From contig JAUNBK010000011.1 in NCBI GenBank assembly GCA_030527105.1, forward strand, positions 1-64,000: DNA of 64,000 nucleotides, read 5' to 3'. The translations under genes were made by a program, and so were the position numbers. Of this stretch, positions 42,640-51,449 are shown piece after piece. The DNA comes from Planctomycetia bacterium. Its GTDB lineage: Bacteria; Planctomycetota; Planctomycetia; Pirellulales; Thermoguttaceae. Under the pieces are notes generated by a model. The model had not been told where the DNA came from and made no database searches. It saw nothing but the letters and a program-made list of their open reading frames with translations. Within the stretch, counting starts at the first letter, position 1; each line of letters begins with the position of its first letter.

Positions 42640-43017
42640 ATGAAGCACAATCTCATTTTGGTCTCGTCCGTTCTGCTCTTCGCGCTTTGTGCGGGAGTTG
42701 CAGACGCCCACGAACCGTGTCGCTGCGAGTCGGGAGACCACACAACGTTCTTTTCCGCGAGGGCGATGCTCTGTAGCTCTTGTGGATTTGGGAGCAAAAA
42801 GGACAATTGCGTCTTGTGTGGAAAGTGGGTCGCAAACAACGGCGTTCGCGCTTCGCTTTGTGGCTCGTGCGCATTTGGGAGCAAGAAAGACGACTGCATC
42901 CGCTGCGGAAAGTGGATCGGCTCAGGCGGCATCCCCGCGTCGATCTGTAGCTCGTGTGGATTTGGGAGCAAGAAAGACAATTGCGTTCGCTGCGGAAAGT
43001 GGATCGGCTCCCCCTGA
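42640..43017 (+). CDS. Secreted Cys-repeat (zinc-ribbon-like) protein
   Basis: A 125-residue protein with a signal peptide (ILVSSVLLFALCAGVADA) and three near-identical repeats, each CSSCGFGSKKDNCVRCGKW with a Val/Ala- or Gly-rich linker. Each has four cysteines as two C-x2-C pairs separated by eight residues, beginning near residues 45, 74 and 103. An extra CRCESG motif lies just after the signal peptide. The conservation inside the protein, down to the DNA level, suggests recent tandem duplication. It could bind zinc or act as a redox or disulfide scaffold outside the cell; no described family was recognised. It lies between the TMEM43 and response regulator genes. Confidence 0.7.
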   Translation: MKHNLILVSSVLLFALCAGVADAHEPCRCESGDHTTFFSARAMLCSSCGFGSKKDNCVLCGKWVANNGVRASLCGSCAFGSKKDDCIRCGKWIGSGGIPASICSSCGFGSKKDNCVRCGKWIGSP

Positions 43018-43067
43018 CGCCGCCGCACGATCGGTTCGTTCAACCTCACACGAAACCAGGGGGCAAT

Positions 43068-43754
43068 ATGCCGAAGGATAGAATCCTCATCATCGAGGAC
43101 GAGCGGGAGATTCAGCAGCTCCTCCAGATGAATTTGACGCTGAATGGCTTTCACGATGTTCTCATCGCGTCCGACGGAGAGAGTGGTCTGGCGGAGGCGA
43201 GGAGGCACTTGCCGAATTTGATTTTGCTCGACCTGATGCTCCCCGGGATGGATGGTTTGTCGGTCTGCCGACTCCTCAAGACCAACCCCGCGACGTCCGG
43301 GATTCCCATTATCATGCTCACGGCGAAAAGCGAGGAGTCCGATATCGTCCTTGGTTTGGAGATGGGCGCGAACGATTACGTGACGAAACCATTCAGCAAC
43401 AAGGTTCTCATTTCGAGGATTCGAGTCCAACTGCGCCGCGACGAGACGACGATGAAATCGATCATCCGCTGCGGAGACCTCGTTATGAACGACGAAAACC
43501 GATCTGTCGTGCTCAAAGGGGAACGAATCGAGCTGACGTACAGCGAGTTTGAAATTTTGTGGCTCCTTGCGTACAAGCGTGGGCGGGTTTATACGAGGAA
43601 CCAAATCATTTCTGAAGTGAAAGGGAACGACTACCCCGTGACGGAGCGCGCGATTGACGTACAGATCGTCAACATCCGTCGCAAACTTGGCGATTGGGGC
43701 GAAAACCTCGAGACCGTCCGCGGGGTGGGGTATCGGATGCGCGAGTGCGAATGA
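43068..43754 (+). CDS. OmpR/PhoB-family response regulator (no adjacent kinase)
   Basis: A 228-residue regulator. The receiver domain holds the DE pair (IIEDERE), the phosphoacceptor D55 in LILLDLMLPG, the Thr in MLTAKSE and the Lys in VTKPFSN. The winged-helix effector domain follows from about residue 130, with LTYSEFEILWLLAYKRGRVY, RAIDVQIVNIRRKLG and TVRGVGYRM. It closely resembles PhoB, but a PhoR-like kinase is absent: the next 1.4 kb holds two dispersed repeats, a transposase relic and DUF368. The start is ATG 43068, which fits the receiver domain; the open frame upstream to 42954 overlaps the Cys-repeat gene. Confidence 0.95.
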   Translation: MPKDRILIIEDEREIQQLLQMNLTLNGFHDVLIASDGESGLAEARRHLPNLILLDLMLPGMDGLSVCRLLKTNPATSGIPIIMLTAKSEESDIVLGLEMGANDYVTKPFSNKVLISRIRVQLRRDETTMKSIIRCGDLVMNDENRSVVLKGERIELTYSEFEILWLLAYKRGRVYTRNQIISEVKGNDYPVTERAIDVQIVNIRRKLGDWGENLETVRGVGYRMRECE

Positions 43755-43864
43755 TATATACTCGTTCTCCTTTAAAATTCCCGTTTTATGCGACGCATTG
43801 CGAGCCGTGGTGCGTAGCTCCAACGGCGGACGGTACCGGAAATTTCAACGAGAAGTATTATAAT
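43755..43864 (+). repeat. Dispersed repeat, full copy (orientation B), head-to-head partner
   Basis: Starts directly after the response regulator stop (ATATACTCGTTCTCC) and ends AAGTATTATAAT. It shares that end with the next copy, which runs the other way. Confidence 0.85.
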
Positions 43865-43965
43865 GCTTCGCGCTAAAAATTTCGGTTTTGCTCGCCGTTG
43901 GAGCGCACGCCACGGGTCGCAAAACGTCACGAAAACCACAATTTTAATGTGCGATGAGTATAAAG
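43859..43965 (+). repeat. Dispersed repeat, full diverged copy (orientation A)
   Basis: From TATAATGCTTCGCG to GATGAGTATAAAG, with the core GCCGTTGGAGCGCACGCC. It forms an inverted pair with the copy at 43755 and borders the IS5 relic. Confidence 0.8.
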
Positions 43966-44051
43966 CACGTCGAGTATAAAGTCGAGGGAGCGTTTCGAAC
44001 GATTAAAGTTGCCCCTCGGTTGTCGAAAACGTAGCGAGAGGAGTTCAAAAA

Positions 44052-44483
44052 ATGGCGCGAAAAGAACCATGGGAAATTTCGGACGAATTTTGGGCGAAGA
44101 TTGAGCCGTTGATTCCGTCGAAAGAGGAGTGTCGCGACCCAAACGGGACGTACATGCGAAAATCCGGAGGCGGGCGCAAGCGAAAATATGACGACAGAAC
44201 GTACTTTTCCGCAATGGTGTACGTGCTGCGGACGAGGATTATATGGAACGCACTACCGCGCGAAAAATTCGGCGGTTTAGGCTCCGCCGCGCTGCATCGC
44301 AGGTTCGTTCTGTGGGAACGGCGCGGGCTTTTTGTCCGCATCTGGGAAGCTGGACTGAACAAATGCGATGAGTTGGCGGGAATCACGTGGAATCCGCTCA
44401 AGAGGGGAAAACCGTGGGTGAGAATCCCCCCTCGTTGCGTGCGGGGCGCGGAGTCTCGCGCTCACTCGTCGTTTGGAAAGTGA
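44052..44483 (+). pseudogene. IS5-family transposase relic
   Basis: An N-terminal fragment of an IS5-type (DUF4096/IS1031-like) transposase: WEISDEFWAKIEPLIPSKEE, GGGRKRKYDDRTYFSAMVYV, RTRIIWNALPREKFG, GSAALHRRFVLWERRGLFVRI, GLNKCDELAGITW. After AGITW the frame becomes unrelated. The neighbouring frame resumes GKTVGENPPSLRAGRGVSRS, which looks like the GGEKTGKNPTDRGK... stretch of such transposases, so it is internally deleted and frameshifted; the catalytic DDE part is gone. Both sides abut ends of the dispersed repeat, whose GAGTATA termini may be remnants of this element's inverted repeats. Confidence 0.75.
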
Positions 44484-44580
44484 GTATATACTCGTCCTCC
44501 CTAAATTTCGGTTTCACGAGGTTGCGAGAACCGCTTGGCGCTCCGACCGCGCCGTGTTTTCTCGCGACCCACAAAAACCT
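44482..44580 (+). repeat. Dispersed repeat, degenerate copy (orientation B)
   Basis: Begins GAGTATATACTCGTCC, like the B-end of full copies, then TAAATTTCGGTTTCACGAGG, and quickly loses similarity. The IS relic is therefore framed by repeat ends. Confidence 0.5.
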
Positions 44581-44662
44581 CACGAACGAGAAAATCGTGG
44601 CAAATGTTGCCGATTTTGCGCTTCTGTCCCAATGCGCAACGGAAGTTTAAGGCGGACCTGCG

Positions 44663-45562
44663 CTATGAAGGTTTTCTCGCCACGCGCTCGAGGAGCAAAA
44701 TGAAAAGAAGACTCAAGACGAACGAAATTCCCACATTCGCGAATTGCGAAACCGGAACCGTCGAAATGTCGAGCGTCTCGAAATGTGATTCCCCCACCAT
44801 ACGTTGGAAGGGATAAAGGCACCGGAGCGACCCGAGCATGAAACCCGTCAAAAGCGCGAGAACTGCCGTGTGGTAGTGTTTCAAAAGCCATTTCAAAAGT
44901 TTGGAAAACGAGAGCAGCCCCACCAAGCACCCTGCGGCAAAAATCGAGAGCGTAAGCAGGTCGGAGACCGTGGCGTCCAAATGCGACACACGCTTCACCT
45001 TGTCGATGATGAACGCATACTTTCCGAGGATGAGGAGGATGTACGAGCCGCTGATCCCCGGCAGAATCATGGCGCAAATCGCAATCATTCCGCAAATAAA
45101 GATGTAGAGCGCAGAGTCCGCGCCCTGCGTGGGCTTCAACCCAACGATCCACCATGCGCAAACCGCACCAAGGAGGATCATCAAAAAGGTACCGACGGAG
45201 TAGGATCGCAACTTTCGGAACAATATCCACACCGAGCCGAGAATGAGACCTGTAAATGCCGCGAACGTCACGGGGAGATGATTTTCGAGCAAATAAAGAA
45301 CGAGCGAGGAAAACGCGAGGATTCCCGTGACGATGCCCGCCAGAAGCGTAATGACGAAGCCAAAATCGACGTGAGCAAGTGCCTTCCGCCAGCGCAAATG
45401 GAGGATGTGGGAGACGAACGTCGCGTCGCATCGGCTGATTGCCGTGACGAGACGCTCATAAATGCCGACGATCATGGCGATTGTTCCGCCAGAGACGCCA
45501 GGGATTGCGTCCGCAACGCCCATACACACGCCGCGGAGAAAAATGAGGATTCGATCAATCAT
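44663..45562 (-). CDS. DUF368 (PopT-type) polyprenyl-phosphate transporter
   Basis: A 299-residue membrane protein with about eight helices. The signatures are GVADAIPGVSGGTIAMIVGIY in the first half and AICAMILPGISGSYILLILG in the second, an inverted-repeat pair of PG-x-S-G motifs characteristic of DUF368. Members of this family (PopT) were shown to recycle undecaprenyl phosphate across the membrane. The gene is 36 bp past the secA stop on the same strand, so it may share secA's transcript. Confidence 0.9.
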   Translation of the reverse strand: MIDRILIFLRGVCMGVADAIPGVSGGTIAMIVGIYERLVTAISRCDATFVSHILHLRWRKALAHVDFGFVITLLAGIVTGILAFSSLVLYLLENHLPVTFAAFTGLILGSVWILFRKLRSYSVGTFLMILLGAVCAWWIVGLKPTQGADSALYIFICGMIAICAMILPGISGSYILLILGKYAFIIDKVKRVSHLDATVSDLLTLSIFAAGCLVGLLSFSKLLKWLLKHYHTAVLALLTGFMLGSLRCLYPFQRMVGESHFETLDISTVPVSQFANVGISFVLSLLFILLLERVARKPS

Positions 45563-45598
45563 TAGTTCGTGGGGGAGTTTTGGCTCCCCCGTTGAGGT

Positions 45599-48500
45599 TT
45601 AGGAATTTTTGCCGCAGCACTTTTTAAATTTCTTTCCGCTGCCACAAGGGCATGGATCATTACGCCCGACTTTGGGACCGACATTTTTAATCGGCACGCG
45701 TTTTTTATCCTGCGACCCTTCAATGGCGGCTTGCTGCTCCTCCTGAATACTGCCCTGCCCCGTGCTCTGGACGGCAGACCCAGCCTCCTCGTGTGTCGCG
45801 GTCTGCTGAGACCAAGTGGAGCCGACAAAACGCTCGTCGAGCTGCTCCATGCGGAAAACAAGATCCGTGACGCGTTCGCCAATCGACTTCCACATGTTGT
45901 CGAAGGTCTTCATACCTTCACGCTTATACTCGATTTTGGGATCGACTTGAGCGTATCCACGAAGCCCAACGCTGCTTTTGAGGTGGTCCATTGCGAGCAA
46001 ATGCTCTTTCCATGCGGCATCCAAAATCGACAAAACGAGCGCACGCTCCATTTTGCGCATTTCGGGACGGAAACGATCGTCGATTGCCTCCAGCATTTTT
46101 CTCTCGAAGCGCTCTTCCGACATTCCTCTCAACTCTTCGATTCGTACGAGAATATTCCATCGATCCTCCATCTCGGCAATGAATTGCGCCAATTCCTCAT
46201 CGGAGGGACGGAAATCATTGTTGGATTGGTGCTGACTGATGAATTCGTTGATTCTCGATTTTGCCTCCTCGACGAGGATTTTCTCTCGCTGGGCACACTC
46301 CTCGCTACACTCGATGAGTTTTTGATGAAATTGGTCTCTCGTCGTACTTTTAAGGATCGTGTCCGATATACCCACGCCGAAACGCCCCGCCGACCATTGG
46401 CTGAGCGCCTCGCGATCGTAGATGCGATTCCCTTGCGCGTCGCGTCGCGAGAAGTGGTACTCGCCCGCCAAAACGGGGAACTCTATCTCTTTCTTGCAAT
46501 ACGCCTCTTGCACAAGGTCGAAAAGTTTCGCACTAATCTCCGCCTTGGACTGATTTTTCATCTCTTCTGGCGAGAAATCAATACCGAATTTGCTGCGGAT
46601 CCAACCGCTGGCGGCTTTCAAACCGAACCCTTGCTCAAGCAGGAACGCGCCTTCGGCAAGATCGAACTTCTCAATGAACGCCCGAACTTTCTCGACAAGG
46701 AACGTGTCCAACTCGTCGCGCCCGACTTTTCGAAGGTCGCGCTCACGAATACCGATGTTCCACCGCGTGTTGATTCCCTTTGCAAGCGCGTCCCAGTTCC
46801 AATCCTCTTCATCCACGTCGGTCGAAACGTTCTCGTCGAGGATGTCCATAATCGTGGACTCCGCCATCCAAAGTGCCTCATCAATCGCCTGCTTCGACGC
46901 CTCCTCGTAATTCATATTTTTGAAGTGTCGGACGTTAAGCTCTGTTGCCAAACGCTCTCCCGCCCACGCGCAGAAGGTTTCGATGCCGTAGTTTGGATCC
47001 AAATAGCGCTCCAAGAACAACGAAATTTGCGTCTCGACCATGTTGAAGATGAGGTCGCGGCAACTCACCCCTTCGAGGATATCCTGACGATATCGATAGG
47101 TTCTTTTTCGCTGCTCGTCCATCACTTCGTCGTACTCGAGGAGATTTTTTCGAATATCGAAGTTTCTCTCCTCGACTTTTTTCTGGGCACCCTCGACACG
47201 CCGCGTGACCATGGCGCTTTCGATCGCCTGTCCGTCCTGCATTCCGAGATACGTGAGGGCACTTTTGACCCAGTCACCCGCGAAAATGCGCATCAAATCA
47301 TCTTCGAGCGAGAGGAAAAATCGGCTCTGTCCCGGATCCCCCTGACGCCCGCAGCGCCCACGCAGCTGGAGGTCGATACGTCGCGCCTCGTGGCGTTCTG
47401 TACCGATCACGTAGAGTCCGCCGAGTTTGCGAACTTCCTCGCCCTCCGCCTTCATGTCTTCTTTCACTTCAATGTCGTGCATGAGAGCGTCCCACTCCTC
47501 GCGCGGGACGTCGAGACGCGTAGGATATTTCTCCTGGAGGACACTCCACGCCATTGCGTCAGCATTTCCCCCGAGGATAATGTCCGTTCCACGCCCCGCC
47601 ATGTTGGTTGCAATCGTCACCATTCCCTTGCGCCCCGCCTGAGCAATCACTTCCGCTTCCTTCTGGTGATTTTTGGCGTTGAGAACGTTGTGTTTCACGC
47701 CCATTCGGTCGAGCATTCCAGAGATAAGCTCACTCTTCTCGATCGACGTGGTACCAACGAGAATCGGCTGCCCGCCGCGACGGAGGCTATAAATTCGTTT
47801 GCGCGGGACTTTCTCGGACGTTTTGTCTCCCTTAAACACGAATTCGACGTAATCGTCCGTCTCCGAAACGACTCGCCCCAACCACTCTTTGTCGTCCTTG
47901 TCCGTGAGTTCGAGCGAATCCCAACGATGCACGCGCTCAATCTCTTCCGCGACGGCACGATATTTCTCTTCCTCCGTGCGATAAATCAAGTCGGGATGAT
48001 TCACTCTCTGAAGTTGTTTGTTGGACGGAATCGCAATCACGTCCAGCTTGTATATTTTCCAAAACTCGTTCGCCTCCGTCATTGCGGTACCGGTCATTCC
48101 GCAGATTTTGGGATAGAGTTTGAAAAAATTCTGAAGCGTCACGGTGGCGAGCGTCTGATTCTCTTGCTTAATTTGCACGCCTTCCTTCGCTTCAACCGCT
48201 TGGTGCAGCCCATCAGACCAATTTCTCCCGGGCATGAGTCGCCCCGTGAATTCGTCCACAATGACGATCTCCCCGTCTTTGATGACGTAGTTCACGTCCA
48301 ACTTATACAAATGATGCGCCTTGAGAGCGTTGTCGATCAGGTGCGGCCACTCCATGTTGCCTGCCGTGTAGAAGCACTCAACCCCCGCGAGACGCTCTGC
48401 CGTGCGAATACCTTCGTCGGTGAGATTCGTCGTGTGGTCTTTTTCGTTGACTTCAAAATCAACCCCTTTTTTGAGTTGGCGCGCGATTTTGTCCGCCTCG

Positions 48501-49297
48501 CGATACTTCGAAATGTCTCCATGCGCAGGACCCGAAATGATAAGCGGTGTTCGCGCCTCGTCGATCAGGATGTTGTCCACTTCGTCGATAATCGCATAAT
48601 TAAGCGCCCCTTGCGACTGCTGAAGGTCGGTAGGATACCGCCAGTCGTTTTTCGCGGCAGGACGCATATTGTCACGAAGATAATCGAACCCCAACTCGTT
48701 GTTCGTCGCGTACGTGATGTCGCAGCGATACGCTTTCTGGCGCTCCGCTGTGGAGATATTCGACTGGATGGAACCGACCGTGAGACCGAGCGACATGTAG
48801 AGAGGTCCCATCCACTCCATATCGCGCCGCGCGAGATAATCATTCACAGTGACGACGTGCACGCCTTTTCCCGACAGGGCGTTGAGATACGCAGGGAGGG
48901 TGGCAACGAGCGTTTTTCCTTCGCCCGTGATCATCTCGGCAATCGACCCGCTGTGAAGCACCGCGCCGCCGATGAGCTGAACGTCGTAATGGCGCATTCC
49001 CAAAACGCGCTTGCCCGCCTCGCGACAGACCGCAAACGCTTCCGGAAGCAGGTCGTCCAGGGTCTCACCCGCCTCGAGACGTCGGCGAAATTTCTGCGTC
49101 TGCTCGCGAAGTTCCTCGTTAGACATTGCCTCGAAACGAGATTCAAGCGCGTTTATCGCCTGAATTTTCGGCTGTAGTTTTTTTAGATAACGAGCGTTCG
49201 ACGAACCAAAAAGCGAGGTGATGCTTCGTTCCAACGATTGCGCAATGCCCGAGAAAAAGTCGCCCGTTACTTCTAAAACACGTTCGAATTTATCCAT
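45599..49297 (-). CDS. secA: Preprotein translocase ATPase SecA
   Basis: A 1232-residue motor of the Sec pathway, about 330 residues longer than E. coli SecA. NBD1 has Walker A (TGEGKTLVATLPAYL), the DEVDNILIDEARTPLIISGP DEAD-type box, and PTDL in the pre-protein clamp. NBD2 has TNMAGRGTDIILGG. The C-terminal SEC-C zinc site is NDPCPCGSGKKFKKCCG. Extra length is spread over the helical scaffold (between about residues 780 and 1000). ATG 49297 is favoured over 49306, since AAGG lies nine bases upstream of it. It is preceded by a promoter at 49508-49535. Confidence 0.97.
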   Translation of the reverse strand: MDKFERVLEVTGDFFSGIAQSLERSITSLFGSSNARYLKKLQPKIQAINALESRFEAMSNEELREQTQKFRRRLEAGETLDDLLPEAFAVCREAGKRVLGMRHYDVQLIGGAVLHSGSIAEMITGEGKTLVATLPAYLNALSGKGVHVVTVNDYLARRDMEWMGPLYMSLGLTVGSIQSNISTAERQKAYRCDITYATNNELGFDYLRDNMRPAAKNDWRYPTDLQQSQGALNYAIIDEVDNILIDEARTPLIISGPAHGDISKYREADKIARQLKKGVDFEVNEKDHTTNLTDEGIRTAERLAGVECFYTAGNMEWPHLIDNALKAHHLYKLDVNYVIKDGEIVIVDEFTGRLMPGRNWSDGLHQAVEAKEGVQIKQENQTLATVTLQNFFKLYPKICGMTGTAMTEANEFWKIYKLDVIAIPSNKQLQRVNHPDLIYRTEEEKYRAVAEEIERVHRWDSLELTDKDDKEWLGRVVSETDDYVEFVFKGDKTSEKVPRKRIYSLRRGGQPILVGTTSIEKSELISGMLDRMGVKHNVLNAKNHQKEAEVIAQAGRKGMVTIATNMAGRGTDIILGGNADAMAWSVLQEKYPTRLDVPREEWDALMHDIEVKEDMKAEGEEVRKLGGLYVIGTERHEARRIDLQLRGRCGRQGDPGQSRFFLSLEDDLMRIFAGDWVKSALTYLGMQDGQAIESAMVTRRVEGAQKKVEERNFDIRKNLLEYDEVMDEQRKRTYRYRQDILEGVSCRDLIFNMVETQISLFLERYLDPNYGIETFCAWAGERLATELNVRHFKNMNYEEASKQAIDEALWMAESTIMDILDENVSTDVDEEDWNWDALAKGINTRWNIGIRERDLRKVGRDELDTFLVEKVRAFIEKFDLAEGAFLLEQGFGLKAASGWIRSKFGIDFSPEEMKNQSKAEISAKLFDLVQEAYCKKEIEFPVLAGEYHFSRRDAQGNRIYDREALSQWSAGRFGVGISDTILKSTTRDQFHQKLIECSEECAQREKILVEEAKSRINEFISQHQSNNDFRPSDEELAQFIAEMEDRWNILVRIEELRGMSEERFERKMLEAIDDRFRPEMRKMERALVLSILDAAWKEHLLAMDHLKSSVGLRGYAQVDPKIEYKREGMKTFDNMWKSIGERVTDLVFRMEQLDERFVGSTWSQQTATHEEAGSAVQSTGQGSIQEEQQAAIEGSQDKKRVPIKNVGPKVGRNDPCPCGSGKKFKKCCGKNS

Positions 49298-49329
49298 TCG
49301 TTCCATCCTTGTGATTTGTTATGACTTCG

Positions 49330-49430
49330 TGCGAAAATTCGGCAGTCGTCCGCCGTTGGGGCGAGTCGTTCTCAACCCACTGCGCCACAGCTCGCTGCGA
49401 AAAACCGACGTTAAAGTTCCATGAGTGTAT
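49330..49430 (+). repeat. Dispersed repeat, degenerate copy in the secA leader (orientation A)
   Basis: Matches by CGTCCGCCGTTGG, GCGAAAAACCGACGTTAAAG and CATGAGTG in family order but with many changes. It sits between the secA promoter and start. Confidence 0.5.
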
Positions 49431-49507
49431 GCAAAACGCGCCACAAACCGGAGAGGACTCCCTAGGCGCAAGCCTGACTTGCCAGGCAATATTACTACAT
49501 TATAGTT

Positions 49508-49535
49508 ACTATATCCAACTTTGGAATTTGGTCAA
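49508..49535 (-). promoter_or_regulatory. Promoter of secA
   Basis: Minus strand TTGACC, 16-bp spacer, TATAGT; leader about 200 nt. Confidence 0.6.
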
Positions 49536-49576
49536 GTGGGATATCGCGAAAAAAGGGGATTTTCTTGAAAAAAACA

Positions 49577-49615
49577 GAAAAAAAGCCGAAAAACGCGCGT
49601 GGCGAATTCCGGCTT
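49577..49615 (-). terminator. Intrinsic terminator of the ribosomal operon
   Basis: Minus strand AAGCCG/CGGCTT with GAA/TTT extension, followed by a long T-rich run. It lies about 25 bp after rplI. Confidence 0.75.
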
Positions 49616-49638
49616 CTCGCTTGTTTAGTAGTAGAAAC

Positions 49639-50175
49639 TTATTGAGCCACAACCGTTGGGACAACCCAAACATGAACCTCGGACTCGATCTCCGCACTCA
49701 AGTGGACGCGAACGGTGTAAAGACCCAACTCGCGCAGCGGACCCACCAGACGAATCTGGTCTTCCGTGAGGAGAAGATTGATCTCTTTAAGCGCAGCCAC
49801 AATCTCCGGCGCGCCAATGGATCCATACAGATGTCCCGAATCGTTGGCATTCGCCTGAATCGACACGCTTGCCTTTCTCAATTCTTCGGCCAACTTCTCC
49901 ATCTCGGCATGCTTCGCCTTGTAAATTTCAGCCAAACGCGCCTTGTGCTTCTCGACCATACGCTTGTGGTGGTCGGTCGCAATGGTCGCCAACCCCTGCG
50001 GAATGAGGTAGTTGTGCGCGTAGCCCGGTCGGACTTCCACAACGTCACCCTGCTTGCCGAGGGAATCAACCGACTGGATCAAAAGCAACTCGACGCCGCC
50101 ATTGGGACCTTTGGGAAGGCGCTTCATTTTGAATGAATTGCGCTTAATTTTCTTCTGTTTTCTTGTGTTAGGCAT
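49639..50175 (-). CDS. rplI: 50S ribosomal protein bL9
   Basis: A 178-residue protein of the large subunit. The core starts around residue 29 (VELLLIQSVDSLGKQGDVVE, RPGYAHNYLIPQGLA) with the long connecting helix (KAKHAEMEKLAEELRK) and C-terminal domain (GHLYGSIGAPEIVAALKE). About 28 extra N-terminal residues, very basic (MPNTRKQKKIKRNSFKMKR), precede the usual start; the ATG 50175 has AAAGGA before it. It is the last gene of the L25-Pth-S6-SSB-L9 operon. Confidence 0.97.
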   Translation of the reverse strand: MPNTRKQKKIKRNSFKMKRLPKGPNGGVELLLIQSVDSLGKQGDVVEVRPGYAHNYLIPQGLATIATDHHKRMVEKHKARLAEIYKAKHAEMEKLAEELRKASVSIQANANDSGHLYGSIGAPEIVAALKEINLLLTEDQIRLVGPLRELGLYTVRVHLSAEIESEVHVWVVPTVVAQ

Positions 50176-50449
50176 TTTATATCCTTTCCAATTATGTGGA
50201 ATTGAAATTCGTCTTCGAAACGATGAACGCTGCTAATGGAACGACAGACGCACTCTGCCTTCAAACTTAACAACGAGGTGTCCTTGTTTCTTTTAAAACA
50301 AGTTAGATAAAAAGAACCATTCATTCTTTCTACCAGCTTTGCCAACGCCTCCAGAGGTCCAAGGAAAGGACATATCTCCAGCGCTGAAAGCAAAAAAACG
50401 CGATGAATCGGATGGTTGCAAGTATCCAATCAAATCGCAAAAGACGCCC

Positions 50450-50929
50450 TTAAAAAGGGATATCGTCTGGAGGATTCTGCGCCCCACCACGGGGCTGCTG
50501 CGCGGAGGAAGGCGGATACTCTTCGTATCCTCCGCCATAGGCTTCCGTCTCATTCCGACGCGAATAGTTTCCGCCCGAGCCACCCGAGCCACCAGAAGCA
50601 CCTCGCGACCCCAGCATCTGCATTTTTTCGCAGACGACCCGGAGTTTGGATCGCTTCTGCCCCTCCTGCTCCCACTGATCGAGCTTCAAACGCCCCTCAA
50701 TGAGAATAGGTGAGCCTTTCGTCAAATACTGACTGCACGTTTCCGCATTTTTCGCCCAAAGAGTGACATCAATGAAAGTCGTCTCCTCGACCCATTCGCC
50801 CTCTGGAGTCCTACGACGATCATTGACCGCCAAACCAATTTCGCATACCGCCATACCACCGGGCGTATAGCGCAAATCCGGGTCGCGAGTCATATTGCCC
50901 ACGAGAATCACGCGATTGTAGCTTGCCAT
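50450..50929 (-). CDS. ssb: Single-stranded DNA-binding protein
   Basis: A 159-residue OB-fold protein. MASYNRVILVGNMTRDPDLR, FIDVTLWAKNAETCSQYLTK and ILIEGRLKLDQWEQEGQKRS form the core; a Gly/Ser/Pro-rich linker leads to the acidic tip PPDDIPF at the C-terminus that recruits partner proteins. It lies between rpsF and rplI; the usual rpsR is not in the 274-bp gap that follows. Confidence 0.97.
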   Translation of the reverse strand: MASYNRVILVGNMTRDPDLRYTPGGMAVCEIGLAVNDRRRTPEGEWVEETTFIDVTLWAKNAETCSQYLTKGSPILIEGRLKLDQWEQEGQKRSKLRVVCEKMQMLGSRGASGGSGGSGGNYSRRNETEAYGGGYEEYPPSSAQQPRGGAQNPPDDIPF

Positions 50930-50983
50930 TGTGTATTCCTCCCTGCAAAAAGGGTGAAGGATTGAGTGATGATCGAAAAAATA

Positions 50984-51385
50984 CTATTCTTCGTCGTCCG
51001 CTTCGGCATACTCAACACCCACTTCGGGGAGCTGACGATCCTGCAACGCAGCGGGACCAGCCAAAGCGTGCTCGACCAATGCGTCGACCATGCGCGGGTC
51101 AATCTTGATAAAGAGATTTCGAATATTCGAATCCCACAGACCACACTGACGATTCAACTCGGCAAGCGCAAGACTGTCGAGTCGAAAATACGTGAGCCAA
51201 TAGACACCCTTTCGATGTCCTTTGATCGGATACGCCAAGCGTCGCTCTTCCCACAGCCGGCTGACCAAAATCTCGCCGCCCGCATCTTGAATGAGCTTCG
51301 TTACCTGAGCGGAAACAGCTTCCTGATCACGAGCGAAACGCGCGGAATCAAGGATAAACATTCCTTCGTAAACGTTAAGAGCCAA
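50984..51385 (-). CDS. rpsF: 30S ribosomal protein bS6
   Basis: A 133-residue protein. NVYEGMFILDSARFARDQEA, GGEILVSRLWEERRLAYPI and KGVYWLTYFRLDS are the typical beta-alpha-beta-beta-alpha-beta units. The acidic C-terminus (EYAEADDEE) resembles that of other S6 proteins. It belongs to the rplY-pth-rpsF-ssb-rplI operon. Confidence 0.96.
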   Translation of the reverse strand: MALNVYEGMFILDSARFARDQEAVSAQVTKLIQDAGGEILVSRLWEERRLAYPIKGHRKGVYWLTYFRLDSLALAELNRQCGLWDSNIRNLFIKIDPRMVDALVEHALAGPAALQDRQLPEVGVEYAEADDEE

Positions 51386-51449
51386 GGTTATACTCCTGAA
51401 TACAAGTTTCTGATACTACTAAAGTCACTACTAAAACAATACGTTAAGG

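Noticed and set aside
40962-43823. 953-codon antisense frame across TMEM43, Cys-repeat and response regulator genes
   Set aside because: It runs over three recognisable genes and a repeat and has no domain of its own.
45731-49177. Very long antisense frame (about 1148 codons) opposite secA
   Set aside because: It mirrors the secA coding strand, and secA is unmistakable. Codon bias leaves the antisense frame open.
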